Source: Miniimonas arenae (lineage in GTDB: Bacteria > Actinomycetota > Actinomycetes > Actinomycetales > Beutenbergiaceae). From it: 64,000 nucleotides of DNA. The translations under genes were made by a program, and so were the position numbers. The DNA lies in assembly GCF_006351005.1 (NCBI RefSeq), contig NZ_VENP01000001.1:124001-188000 (forward strand), in the 5' to 3' direction. The notes under the pieces are model-generated. The model made no database searches, was not told the DNA's origin, and saw only the letters and a list, made by a program, of their open reading frames with translations. Each line of letters begins with the position of its first letter. Positions within the stretch are counted from its first letter, which is position 1. Below, one piece after another: positions 28,454 to 38,524 of the stretch.

Positions 28454-29851
28454 CTAGTCTGCCACACCGCCCGGCGTCGGGCCGAACCGGGTGAGCATCA
28501 CCACGTCGGAGTGCTCTGCGCCGCCCACGACGTACGTGCGCGTGCCGACGACGGCGAACCCGTGCCGTGCGTAGCGCCGCTGCGCCGCGGCGTTGGCCGC
28601 GTTGGTGCCGAGCCAGACCGCGGCCACGCCACGTCCACGCGCCGCGGCGAGCGCGGCGTCCATGAGCGTCCCCGCGAGGCCGGTGCCGCGCGCCCGCGGC
28701 AGCAGGTAGAGCTTGGAGAGCTCGGCGAGGCAGTCCTGACCGTCGACGCCCACCGGGGCGCCGTCGCCCTGCGCCGCGCCGACCAGCACGAGCGCGTAGC
28801 CCAGCAGCTCGCCGTCGTGGTCCTCGAGCACGAGCACGAGGTGCTCGGGGTCGGCGAGGTGGGCCTCGAACGACGCGACCGACAGGTGCTCGGCGACGTG
28901 CGCCCGCACCTCGCCGAGCGTCGTGGAGTCCGGGCACGCGAGCGGGAACGTGATCGCGGCGACGTCGGCGAGGCGCGCCGCGTCGTCGGGCGCCGCGGGG
29001 CGCACCCGCACGGGACCGAGCAGCCGCCCGTCGCGCCCGACGACGACACCCGCCTCGGCGAGCACCGCACGGTCGCGCACATCGAGATCGGCGACGGCGA
29101 GTTCGCGCAGCAGCGCGGGCCGGCGCCGCGCGGTGCGGGTCAGCGCGACGTCGCGTCGCCAGCGCTGCACCGCGCCGTGGTGGCCGGACGTGAGCACGGC
29201 CGGCACCTCGAGGCCGTCCCAGTCCGCGGGCCGGGTGTAGACCGGGTACTCCAGCAGGGGCTGGGAGAACGACTCCTCGACCACCGACTCGGGGTTGCCC
29301 AGGACGCCGGGCAGCAGCCGCACGACCCCCTCGATCATCGCGAGCGCGGCGACCTCGCCGCCGTTGAGCACGTAGTCGCCGAGGGAGAGCTCGTGCACCG
29401 CGCGCACGCCCGGGGTGTCGGCGAGGCGCTCCACGAGTCGCGCGTCGATGCCCTCGTACCGGCCGCACGTGATCACCGCACGCACGTCGGGGCTGGCGAG
29501 GGTGGTCGCCAGGTCGGCCAGCGTCGCCTGCGTCAGCGGGACGCCCGACGGCGTGGGCACCAGCACGAGCACCTCGCGCGGGTCGGTCGTCGGCTCCGCG
29601 GAGGGGTCCGGCCGGTGCTGCGCCGTGGCCTCGATCGCCCGCAGCCACACGTCCGGACGCATCACCATGCCGGCGCCGCCGCCGAACGGCGCGTCGTCCA
29701 CGGAGCGGTGCCGGTCGGTCGTGACGTCGCGCAGGTCGTGCACGCGCAGGTCCACGAGCCCGCTCGTGCGGGCCTTCCCGACCAGCGACAGGTCCAGGGG
29801 CGCCAGGTACTCGGGGAAGATCGAGACGACGTCGATCCGGGGCGTGCTCAC
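28454..29851 (-). CDS. trmD: tRNA (guanine37-N1)-methyltransferase fused to a GNAT acetyltransferase
   Basis: 465 residues from a GTG that overlaps the rimM TGA. Residues 1-245 are a complete TrmD, which methylates G37 next to the anticodon to prevent frameshifting: IDVVSIFPEYLAPLDLSLVG, DDAPFGGGAGMVMRPD, VITCGRYEGIDARL and the SAM-knot stretch LSLGDYVLNGGEVAALAMIE. After a short linker, residues ~280-460 form a GNAT domain (VRVRPAAPDDAARLAD; acetyl-CoA loop LPRARGTGLAGTLMDAAL; NAANAAAQRRYARHGF). Standard TrmD ends near residue 250. The frame is continuous; the acetyltransferase substrate is unknown. Confidence 0.93.
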   Translation of the reverse strand: MSTPRIDVVSIFPEYLAPLDLSLVGKARTSGLVDLRVHDLRDVTTDRHRSVDDAPFGGGAGMVMRPDVWLRAIEATAQHRPDPSAEPTTDPREVLVLVPTPSGVPLTQATLADLATTLASPDVRAVITCGRYEGIDARLVERLADTPGVRAVHELSLGDYVLNGGEVAALAMIEGVVRLLPGVLGNPESVVEESFSQPLLEYPVYTRPADWDGLEVPAVLTSGHHGAVQRWRRDVALTRTARRRPALLRELAVADLDVRDRAVLAEAGVVVGRDGRLLGPVRVRPAAPDDAARLADVAAITFPLACPDSTTLGEVRAHVAEHLSVASFEAHLADPEHLVLVLEDHDGELLGYALVLVGAAQGDGAPVGVDGQDCLAELSKLYLLPRARGTGLAGTLMDAALAAARGRGVAAVWLGTNAANAAAQRRYARHGFAVVGTRTYVVGGAEHSDVVMLTRFGPTPGGVAD

Positions 29852-30444
29852 GCGTCCGACCCGGGCGTCGGTGCCTCGGGACCGCCCGCCGGAGCCTCGT
29901 CGTCGGGGTCTTCGTCGAGGTCGTCGTCCTCGGGCTGGGGCTCGTCGGCGAGCAGCCCGCCGGGCGGGTCGAGCACGACGAACCCGCCTGCGACGTCGAC
30001 CTCGGGCACGATCGCCGTCACGAACGGCACGAGGGTGCGCGCCCCGGACGGCTCGCGCACCACGAGCACGTCGTGCGCGGGCATCGACTCGACGGCGAGC
30101 ACCGCCCCGAGCACGCGGCCGTCGCGAGCGCGCGCCTCCAGCCCGACGAGGTCGGCCGGGTACCAGGCGTCGCCCTCGAGCACCGCCGGCCCCAGCAGGA
30201 GCAGGCCGGACATCGCCTCGGCGTCGGTGCGGTCGGTGACCTGCTCGAAGGCGATGAGCGCGGCGGACCCGCTCGTGCGCCGTCGGGCGATCGTGAGCTC
30301 ACCCACGCGCGGGTCGTCGGTGACGACCCGCTGACCCGGCGCGAGGCGGGACGGGTCGTCGGTGCGGATCTCCAGGCGGACGTCACCGCGCAGCCCGTTG
30401 GCCGCGCCGAGCCGGGCGAGGATGACGTAGCCGTCGGGGATCAT
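29848..30444 (-). CDS. rimM: Ribosome maturation factor RimM
   Basis: Assists maturation of the 30S head near S19. 198 residues from ATG 30444 (MIPDGYVILARLGAANGLRG), which carries the conserved GxxxaxGLrGdv start. The RimM N-terminal barrel and the C-terminal PRC-barrel (WYPADLVGLEARARDGRVLG) follow, with VPFVTAIVPEVDVAGGFVVL. The final ~35 residues are an acidic Asp/Glu/Pro tail. Upstream is a hairpin terminator after khpA, so rimM-trmD may use a separate promoter or depend on readthrough. Confidence 0.95.
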   Translation of the reverse strand: MIPDGYVILARLGAANGLRGDVRLEIRTDDPSRLAPGQRVVTDDPRVGELTIARRRTSGSAALIAFEQVTDRTDAEAMSGLLLLGPAVLEGDAWYPADLVGLEARARDGRVLGAVLAVESMPAHDVLVVREPSGARTLVPFVTAIVPEVDVAGGFVVLDPPGGLLADEPQPEDDDLDEDPDDEAPAGGPEAPTPGSDA

Positions 30445-30518
30445 GCGCTTCTCCTGGTCGGTCGGGCGGAACGTGCTGGTCGGCCGCATCGCGTGGATCG
30501 GCAGGTGGGCCGGAGACG

Positions 30519-30551
30519 CCGCAGGGCCGCCCGAGACGGACGGCCCTGCGG
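30519..30551 (-). terminator. Hairpin between khpA and rimM
   Basis: Perfect 11-bp stem: CCGCAGGGCCG (30519-30529) and CGGCCCTGCGG (30541-30551) with an 11-base loop, 27 bases past the khpA stop. Likely intrinsic terminator or attenuator in the rpsP-khpA-rimM-trmD unit; no U-tract. Confidence 0.7.
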
Positions 30552-30577
30552 GGTGCTGCGGTGCTGCGCCCGAGTCC

Positions 30578-30814
30578 TCAGCGCCGGTCGACGTCGACGA
30601 CGTCGATGCGCACGGGACCCTCGGCGATCGCGCCGACCACGGTGCGCAGCGCGCGCGCCGTGCGGCCGGACCGGCCGATCACCCGGCCGAGGTCGGCCGG
30701 GTTGACGCGGAGCTCGAGGTAGTCGCCGCGTCGCGCGGAGCGCGCGGTGACCTGCACGTCTTCGGGGTTGTCGACGATCCCCCGGACCAGGTGCTCGAGC
30801 GCGTCGGCCAGCAT
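30578..30814 (-). CDS. khpA: KH-domain RNA-binding protein KhpA
   Basis: 78 residues from ATG 30814 (MLADALEHLVRGIVDNPEDV). A single KH domain with the GxxG loop in LGRVIGRSGRTARALRTVVG. KhpA (with KhpB) binds many RNAs and affects cell elongation and division in Gram-positives. The gene is always next to rpsP in actinobacteria and starts 5 bases after the rpsP stop. Confidence 0.94.
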   Translation of the reverse strand: MLADALEHLVRGIVDNPEDVQVTARSARRGDYLELRVNPADLGRVIGRSGRTARALRTVVGAIAEGPVRIDVVDVDRR

Positions 30815-30819
30815 GGGGC

Positions 30820-31266
30820 TCAGGACTCCGTGCTCTCGGCGTCCTCCGCGGCCTCGGCCGCGGGCTCCTGCGCCGCGGCGGCGGCCTTGGCCTCGGACGC
30901 CTTGGCCTTGCGGAGCTCGGCGTCGGCCTCGACGGCGGCGATCGCCTCGGCGGTCTTGTCGGCGCTCACGGCGCCGTCCTTCGTGCGCAGGGTGCCCTCG
31001 GCGCCCGGGAGGCCCTTGAACTTCTGCCAGTCGCCGGTCACCTTGAGGAGCGCGAGGACCTGCTCGGTCGGCTGCGCGCCGACACCGAGCCAGTACTGCG
31101 CGCGGTCGGAGGAGATGTCGATGACCGACGGCTCCTCGGTCGGGTGGTACTTCCCGATCTCCTCGATGACGCGGCCGTCCCGGCGGGTGCGGGAGTCGGC
31201 GACGACGACGCGGTAGTACGGCGCGCGGATCTTGCCCAGGCGCTTGAGGCGAATCTTGACAGCCAC
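30820..31266 (-). CDS. rpsP: 30S ribosomal protein S16
   Basis: 148 residues from the GTG at 31266 ([20 protein letters not shown]). Typical S16 core to residue ~80 ([36 protein letters not shown]). The last ~60 residues are an Ala/Glu/Lys-rich tail, common in actinobacterial S16. First gene of the rpsP-khpA-rimM-trmD group. The 223-bp gap to ffh (31267-31489) should hold its promoter; I see no clear motif there. Confidence 0.96.
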   Translation of the reverse strand: MAVKIRLKRLGKIRAPYYRVVVADSRTRRDGRVIEEIGKYHPTEEPSVIDISSDRAQYWLGVGAQPTEQVLALLKVTGDWQKFKGLPGAEGTLRTKDGAVSADKTAEAIAAVEADAELRKAKASEAKAAAAAQEPAAEAAEDAESTES

Positions 31267-31489
31267 GGTGGTGGTTACTCCTATGTCGGTGGTGAGCGCG
31301 GCCGACCCTGGGCGTGGGGACACCCGCCGGGGCGCTCGGGACACGACGTCCACCGGAGAGAGGGCCGGAGTCGTCGGGTTCAGCGGACCATTGTGCCAGA
31401 CTCGCGGGCCCGTTCCGACATCGCACCGGTGCCGGCGCGAGCGCCCGGTCCGGGCGGCCCGCGTCGAGAGGCCTCGGCCGGCCCGGCTG

Positions 31490-33055
31490 CTAGCGCCCGA
31501 GGTACTTCGTCAGGTCCTCGGGCAGGTCGAGCGACGGCGGCGCCGACGGGTCGGTGAGGCCGAACGCGGAGCCCCTGCTGGCCGTCGGACGCTCGAGCGC
31601 CGCTCGCTCCGCGGCGGCGCGCTTGGCGGGGTTGCCGCTGCGGGACTTCTTGCCGCGCTGCACGGGCGGGGCCATCTTGCCCTTGGACTTCTTGCCCATC
31701 CCGGGCATCGAGCCGAGCCCGAAGCCGCCCCCGGCCATGTTCGGCGCGCCGCCGCCGCGGGCCATCGACCGCATCATCGTCTTGGCCTGCTCGAACCGGT
31801 CGAGCAGCTGGTTGACCTCGGTCACCGTGGTGCCCGAGCCGCGCGCGATGCGCGAGCGGCGGGAGCCGTTGATGATCTTCGGGGTGTCGCGCTCAGCGGG
31901 CGTCATGGACCGCACGATCGCCTCGACGCGGTCCACCTCGCGCTCGTCGAAGTTCTCCAGCTGCTCGCGGATCTGGGCCATCCCGGGCAGCATCCCGAGC
32001 ATCTTCTTCATCGACCCGAGCTGCCGCATCTGCTGCATCTGGGTGAGGAAGTCCTGGAGGGTGAAGTCGCCGTCGCCCGCGATCTTGTTCGCGAGCTCGG
32101 CCGCCTGGTCCTCGTCGAAGGCGCGCTCGGCCTGCTCGATGAGCGTGAGCATGTCGCCCATGTCGAGGATCCGCGACGCCATCCGGTCGGCGTGGAACCG
32201 CTCGAAGTCGCCGACCTTCTCCCCCGTCGAGGCGAACATCACGGGTACGCCCGTGACGGAGGCCACCGACAGGGCGGCACCACCGCGCGCGTCACCGTCG
32301 AGCTTGGACAGCACGACACCGGTGAAGCCGACGCCCTCGGCGAACGCGTTCGCGGTGGTAACGGCGTCCTGGCCGATCATGGCGTCGATGACGAAGAGGA
32401 TCTCGTCGGGCTGCGTGGCGTCGCGGATGTCCGCGGCCTGCTGCATCATCTCGGCGTCGACACCGAGGCGGCCCGCGGTGTCGACCACGACGACGTCGTA
32501 GAACTGCTCCTTCGCGTGCGCGACGCCGGAGCGCGCCACCTCGACCGGGTTGCCCACCCCGTTGCCCGGCTCGGGCGCCCAGACCGCGACGCCGGCGCCC
32601 TGGCCGACGATCTGCAGCTGCTGGACGGCGTTCGGACGCTGCAGGTCGGCGGCGACGAGGAGCGGGGTGTGGCCCTGCTCGGTGAGCCAGCGGCCGAGCT
32701 TGCCGGCGAGCGTCGTCTTGCCCGCACCCTGCAGACCGGCGAGCAGGAACACCGTCGGGGGCCGCTTGGCAAACCGCAGCTCGCGGGCCTGCCCGCCGAG
32801 GATCCGGGTGAGCTCCTCGTGGACGATCTTGACGATCTGCTGCGCGGGGTTGAGCGCCTTCGACAGCTCGGCCGCCTCGGCCCGCTCGCGCACCGTGGCG
32901 GTGAAGTCGCGCACCACCGGAAGGGCGACGTCGGCGTCCAGGAGCGCACGGCGGATCTCGGAGATCGACGCCGCGATGTCGGCGTCGGAGAGGCGGCCGC
33001 GGCCACGCAGGGACGAGACGGCGGCGTTGATGCGGTCGGACAGGCTGGCGAACAC
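31490..33055 (-). CDS. ffh: Signal recognition particle protein Ffh
   Basis: SRP54 homologue that binds signal sequences and 4.5S RNA and docks with FtsY. 521 residues from GTG 33055. N domain helices, G domain with [24 protein letters not shown] and [15 protein letters not shown], then the methionine-rich M domain ([40 protein letters not shown]). Normal length. Downstream of glnD by 47 bases. Confidence 0.97.
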   Translation of the reverse strand: MFASLSDRINAAVSSLRGRGRLSDADIAASISEIRRALLDADVALPVVRDFTATVRERAEAAELSKALNPAQQIVKIVHEELTRILGGQARELRFAKRPPTVFLLAGLQGAGKTTLAGKLGRWLTEQGHTPLLVAADLQRPNAVQQLQIVGQGAGVAVWAPEPGNGVGNPVEVARSGVAHAKEQFYDVVVVDTAGRLGVDAEMMQQAADIRDATQPDEILFVIDAMIGQDAVTTANAFAEGVGFTGVVLSKLDGDARGGAALSVASVTGVPVMFASTGEKVGDFERFHADRMASRILDMGDMLTLIEQAERAFDEDQAAELANKIAGDGDFTLQDFLTQMQQMRQLGSMKKMLGMLPGMAQIREQLENFDEREVDRVEAIVRSMTPAERDTPKIINGSRRSRIARGSGTTVTEVNQLLDRFEQAKTMMRSMARGGGAPNMAGGGFGLGSMPGMGKKSKGKMAPPVQRGKKSRSGNPAKRAAAERAALERPTASRGSAFGLTDPSAPPSLDLPEDLTKYLGR

Positions 33056-33102
33056 GTGACCTCGCTGGTTCGGGGGGAACGGCCCTCAGGGTATCGCGGG
33101 CG

Positions 33103-34998
33103 TCAGTCCACCAGCTGCGCGAGGGCCCGCCGGTACAGCGCCTCGACGAGCTGCGCGCGCCACGGCGTCCACGCCTTCGGCCCGGCCGCGCGCGCGTCCG
33201 CCTCGGTGAGCACCCGCAGGAGGGTGAGCGTCTCGCGGTCGTGGCCCACGCCGTCGAGCAGGCGCGCCGTGGTCGCGGGGTCCTCGAGGTCCGCCCGGGT
33301 CGCGAGGTCGGGGAGCAGCAGGTGGTGGCGCACGAGGCCCACCACGGCGTCGGCGTCCGGGGCGGGGACGCCGAGGGTGCGCAGCAGCGGCGCGACGCGG
33401 CGGGCTCCCTCGACGCTGTGGTCGGCGACGCCGGACACCTTGCCGAGGTCGTGGAAGATCGCGGTGAGCAGGAGGACGTCGCGCCGCGGCACGTCCTTGC
33501 CCAGCTGGGAGGCGTTCGCCGCGGTCTCGACCATGTGCCGGTCCACGGTCCAGGTGTGGATCGGGTTGCGCTGCGGACGGTTGCGCACCTCGCGCCACTG
33601 CGGGAACCAGGTCGTCACGACGCCGGCGAGGTCGAGCGCCTCCCACACGTCGACCTGCGAGGCGCCGGAGCCGAGCAGCGCGAGCAGGTGCTGGCGGGCC
33701 AGGGCCGGCCACGGCTCGGGCGGCGGCGGAGCGGTGGCGAGCGAGGCGACCGTGACGGGCGAGAGCGGCAGGCCCGTGCGCGCCGAGGTCGCGGCGGCGC
33801 GCAGCGGGAGGAGCGGATCCTCCTCGGGCCGCACCTGCGCGGCCAGGACGACCTCGCCGTCGTGCTCCACGAGGCCGTCTGCGAGCGCGCGCAGGCGCGG
33901 CGCGACCCGGCGGCCGCGGACGAGGAACGGTGCGCGCACCGAGGGCCGGCGCAGCGCCTGACGCGCGCTGCGCACCGTGATGTCGAGCGTGTAGGAGACC
34001 GTGCGGGCCGACTCGGCGATGGAGGCGAGCAGGTCGTCGCGGTCGGCGTAGCCGCAGCGCGCCGCGACGGCGTCCGCGTCCACCTGGAGCAGGCGACTGG
34101 TGTGCCGGCCGGTCTCCAGCGCGACGGCGTCGCGCACCGTGAGCAGGTGGTCGTGCGCGCGGTCGAACGCGCCGTGCGGGCGGTCGGTGAGCCACGTCGC
34201 GACGAGCGCCTCGACCACGACGGCGTCGCGGATCCCGCCACGCGCCTCCTTGAGGTCGGGCTCGATGAGGTAGGCGAGCTCACCGCTGCGCTCGGCACGC
34301 TTGCGGGTCGAGGTGAGCAGCTCCGGCAGGCGCCGGCGGGCGGCGCCGCGCCAGTCCTCGAGCACCGCGGTGCGCGCGCGGCTCACGACCACCGGGTCGC
34401 CGGCGACCCCGCGCAGGTCGAGCAGGCCGACGGCGGCGACGAGGTCCTTGGAGGCGATCTGGCGGCACTGCGCGAGCGTGCGCACCGAGTGGTCCAGGTC
34501 CAGGCCCGCGTCCCACACGGGGTACCAGAGCGCGCTCGCGAGCGCCTCGACCTGGTCAGGGGTGAACGTGCGGCCGTCGTGCACGAGCAGGCAGTCCAGG
34601 TCCGACGTGGGCCCGGCGTCGCGCCGCCCCTGCGAGCCCACGACGGCGAGCGCGGCACCCTCGGACAGGTCGAGTCCCAGCTTCTCCCCCGCATCGCGCC
34701 ACAGCGCGGCGAGCGCCTCGTCGACGACGTCGGCCAACGCCCGACGGTAGGCCTGACCCTCGAGCAGGTCGGAGTCCTCGTCGGCCGCGAACGGCGCGAC
34801 CGCCGGCCGCACGCCGTCGGCGAGGCCCGCCGTCGGGCCCTGCCCTGGGCTCGCCATCGGGCCCTGCCCCTGGCTCGCTGCCGTGCTGGCTGTGCTGGAG
34901 CCCGGTCCGCCGGGCAGCTCGAGCCGGACGCGGCGGAGGTCCCGCACCGTGCGGTGCGGGACCTCCCCCGGCACGTCCGCTCCGGTCTGAGCGGTCAC
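33103..34998 (-). CDS. glnD: PII uridylyl/adenylyltransferase GlnD, lacking C-terminal ACT domains
   Basis: Modifies the T-loop tyrosine of PII according to nitrogen status. 631 residues from GTG 34998. Nucleotidyltransferase signature at ~121-137: [18 protein letters not shown]. The central helical region follows and the HD domain is intact ([20 protein letters not shown], ~513-532; [16 protein letters not shown]). It ends at [12 protein letters not shown], where other GlnD proteins (about 800-900 residues) continue into two ACT domains that sense glutamine. Only 47 bases remain before ffh, so the ACT part is absent and not merely shifted. The N-terminus has a short repeat ([17 protein letters not shown]) and overlaps a hairpin. 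Confidence 0.93.
   Translation of the reverse strand: MTAQTGADVPGEVPHRTVRDLRRVRLELPGGPGSSTASTAASQGQGPMASPGQGPTAGLADGVRPAVAPFAADEDSDLLEGQAYRRALADVVDEALAALWRDAGEKLGLDLSEGAALAVVGSQGRRDAGPTSDLDCLLVHDGRTFTPDQVEALASALWYPVWDAGLDLDHSVRTLAQCRQIASKDLVAAVGLLDLRGVAGDPVVVSRARTAVLEDWRGAARRRLPELLTSTRKRAERSGELAYLIEPDLKEARGGIRDAVVVEALVATWLTDRPHGAFDRAHDHLLTVRDAVALETGRHTSRLLQVDADAVAARCGYADRDDLLASIAESARTVSYTLDITVRSARQALRRPSVRAPFLVRGRRVAPRLRALADGLVEHDGEVVLAAQVRPEEDPLLPLRAAATSARTGLPLSPVTVASLATAPPPPEPWPALARQHLLALLGSGASQVDVWEALDLAGVVTTWFPQWREVRNRPQRNPIHTWTVDRHMVETAANASQLGKDVPRRDVLLLTAIFHDLGKVSGVADHSVEGARRVAPLLRTLGVPAPDADAVVGLVRHHLLLPDLATRADLEDPATTARLLDGVGHDRETLTLLRVLTEADARAAGPKAWTPWRAQLVEALYRRALAQLVD
34935..34966 (-). 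terminator. Perfect 14-bp hairpin after glnB, inside the glnD 5' end
   Basis: Arms 34935-34948 and 34953-34966 are exact complements with a GTGC loop. It begins 39 bases past the glnB stop and lies within the first ~21 codons of glnD. Terminator- or attenuator-like; could lower glnD expression relative to amt-glnB. Confidence 0.65.
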
Positions 34999-35004
34999 GC
35001 GCTG

Positions 35005-36656
<1,652 letters not shown>

Positions 36657-36739
36657 CCACGTCCCCTCTCCTCACCAGCCGGGTGGCTGGGTCCGGGAAG
36701 GAATCTCGCGGAGCCATGTCACGCGCCGCGGCGCGCGAC

Positions 36740-36755
36740 GTTACGGGAACGTGAC
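36740..36755. promoter_or_regulatory. GlnR-type binding site upstream of amt
   Basis: GTTAC-GGGAAC-GTGAC fits the actinobacterial GlnR box GTnAC-N6-GTnAC exactly. GlnR is known to activate amt-glnB(K)-glnD in Streptomyces and Mycobacterium under nitrogen limitation. It lies 84-99 bases from the amt ATG in an otherwise empty 244-bp gap (36657-36900). Single site found by eye. Confidence 0.65.
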
Positions 36756-36900
36756 AGCGGCCCTGGCCACGTGAACTTCTCGTTGCGCGGGCTGCGAAAG
36801 CGGCCCACGCCGTCCGGATCGTGGGACAGCGCGCCCATGACGTGGCGCGACGGCGGCACGCCGAGGCGCTGGGACGGCGCTGGAAGAGCTCGCGGCCGTC

Positions 36901-38067
36901 TCAGCCGAGCAGGGCGTCGACGAACGACTCCGGGTCGAACGGTGCGAGGTCGTCCGGGCCCTCGCCCAGGCCGACGAGCTTCACGGGGATGCCGAGCTCG
37001 CGCTGGACCGCGACGACGATGCCGCCCTTGGCGCTCCCGTCGAGCTTGGTGAGCACGATGCCGGTGAGCTGGGCGACCTCGGCGAACACGCGTGCCTGAC
37101 GCAGCCCGTTCTGCCCGGTCGTCGCGTCCAGGACGAGGAGCGACTCGGTGATCGGCGCGCGCCGGCTCGCCACACGGGCGATCTTGCCGAGCTCGTCCAT
37201 GAGGCCGGCCTTGTTCTGCAGGCGACCGGCGGTGTCGATGATGACGACGTCCACGCCGTCGGCGACGCCGCGGTCCACCGCGTCGTGGGCCACGCTCGCC
37301 GGGTCCGCGCCGTCACGGTCGCTGCGCACGACCTCGACGCCGACCCGCTGGGCCCACGTGGCAAGCTGGTCGGCCGCGGCCGCGCGGAAGGTGTCGGCGG
37401 CGCCGAGGAGAACGGTCTGGTCCTGCGCGACGAGCAGGCGCGCCAGCTTGCCGACGGTGGTGGTCTTGCCGGTCCCGTTGACGCCGACCATGAGCACGGT
37501 CGCGGGCAGCCAGGTGCCGTCCACCTCGCGGCGCGCCGTCGCGAGCGTGCGGTCCATCGTGGGGTCGACCTGGGCCAGGAGCAGCTCGCGCAGCGTGGCC
37601 CGGATCGCGACGGGGTCCCGCGTGCCGTCCACGCGCAGCCGGGTGCGCAGCTCGGTGAGCAGCGCCGTGGTCGGCTCGAGGCCGAGGTCGGCCTGCAGCA
37701 GGGTCTCCTCGAGCTCCTCCCACGCCGCCTCGTCGAGCCGGTCGCGGCCGAGCACGGCGAGCAGGGCCTGGCCGAGCGCGCCGGACCGTGCCAGCCGCGA
37801 GCGGAGGCGGACCAGCCGGCTCGGCACGCTCTCCGGGGTGGTGAGCTCCGGCGCGGTGGCGGCGGGTGGTGCGCGGGACGGCTCGGCCGTCTCGACCGGT
37901 TCCTCGCCCGAGGGCGGCGCCGGCCCGGTCGGCGGGGTGGTGGGCTCCGCGACGGGCGGGGCCGCAGGCGGGAGCGCGCGACGGCGGCGGCGCGGGACGA
38001 GCAGCGCCAGCGAGCCGACGACGAGGACGACGACGCCGATGAGGACCGGCAGGACCCAGTCGGCCAT
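36901..38067 (-). CDS. ftsY: SRP receptor FtsY
   Basis: Membrane-associated GTPase receptor for the SRP. 388 residues: N-terminal TM anchor ([20 protein letters not shown]) followed by a basic patch and a Pro/Ala/Glu-rich linker, then the NG domain with [40 protein letters not shown] and [16 protein letters not shown]. Its ATG overlaps the stop of the small membrane-protein gene by one base (ATGA-like arrangement). Transcribed toward amt but separated by 244 bp. Confidence 0.97.
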   Translation of the reverse strand: MADWVLPVLIGVVVLVVGSLALLVPRRRRRALPPAAPPVAEPTTPPTGPAPPSGEEPVETAEPSRAPPAATAPELTTPESVPSRLVRLRSRLARSGALGQALLAVLGRDRLDEAAWEELEETLLQADLGLEPTTALLTELRTRLRVDGTRDPVAIRATLRELLLAQVDPTMDRTLATARREVDGTWLPATVLMVGVNGTGKTTTVGKLARLLVAQDQTVLLGAADTFRAAAADQLATWAQRVGVEVVRSDRDGADPASVAHDAVDRGVADGVDVVIIDTAGRLQNKAGLMDELGKIARVASRRAPITESLLVLDATTGQNGLRQARVFAEVAQLTGIVLTKLDGSAKGGIVVAVQRELGIPVKLVGLGEGPDDLAPFDPESFVDALLG

Positions 38068-38414
38068 CAGGAGTGGGAGTCTCCCCGCACACGGCCCGCG
38101 AGGGCGCGCGAGGAGCTGACGATCGACTCCAGGCCGTGCTCGATCCCGTGCTCGACGCGGGCCGGGACCGTCACGTACCCGTCGGCCTGCTCGGCGTCCG
38201 CGAGGAGGTCGGCGATGCCCACCGTCTCGCCGTCCGCGGCGGCGCGATGCTCCTCGACGATGCCGGGACCACCCACGCGTTCACCGCGCACGAGGTCCGA
38301 CAGACGGTTGCGCCAGCCCTCCTCGGGGCGCCGCACGACCATCATGACGGCGAGCAGACCCCCGGCGAGCAGGACGGCCAGGACGATGGCCCAGACGGCG
38401 GAGAAGGCAGGCAT
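38067..38414 (-). CDS. Small single-span membrane protein, function unknown
   Basis: 115 residues: one N-terminal TM segment ([20 protein letters not shown]) and a soluble remainder with [20 protein letters not shown] and a C-terminal helix [18 protein letters not shown]. No family recognised. It lies between smc and ftsY in the same direction and touches the ftsY start, so it is probably real and coexpressed with ftsY. Reverse-strand frames over it have no support. Confidence 0.6.
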   Translation of the reverse strand: MPAFSAVWAIVLAVLLAGGLLAVMMVVRRPEEGWRNRLSDLVRGERVGGPGIVEEHRAAADGETVGIADLLADAEQADGYVTVPARVEHGIEHGLESIVSSSRALAGRVRGDSHS

Positions 38415-38524
38415 GCGTCCAGTATCGCCCGGGCGTCCCGGCGCGTCGGGGGCGCCACGCCCGTCGAGAAGCGAAGGGGTCGTGAAGGTGCGTGAGGTCG
38501 CTCACCCGCGCGGAGCGGGGCCGG

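Noticed and set aside
33056-33102. Frameshifted remainder of GlnD ACT domains
   Set aside because: Only 47 bases lie between glnD and ffh, far too short to hold them.
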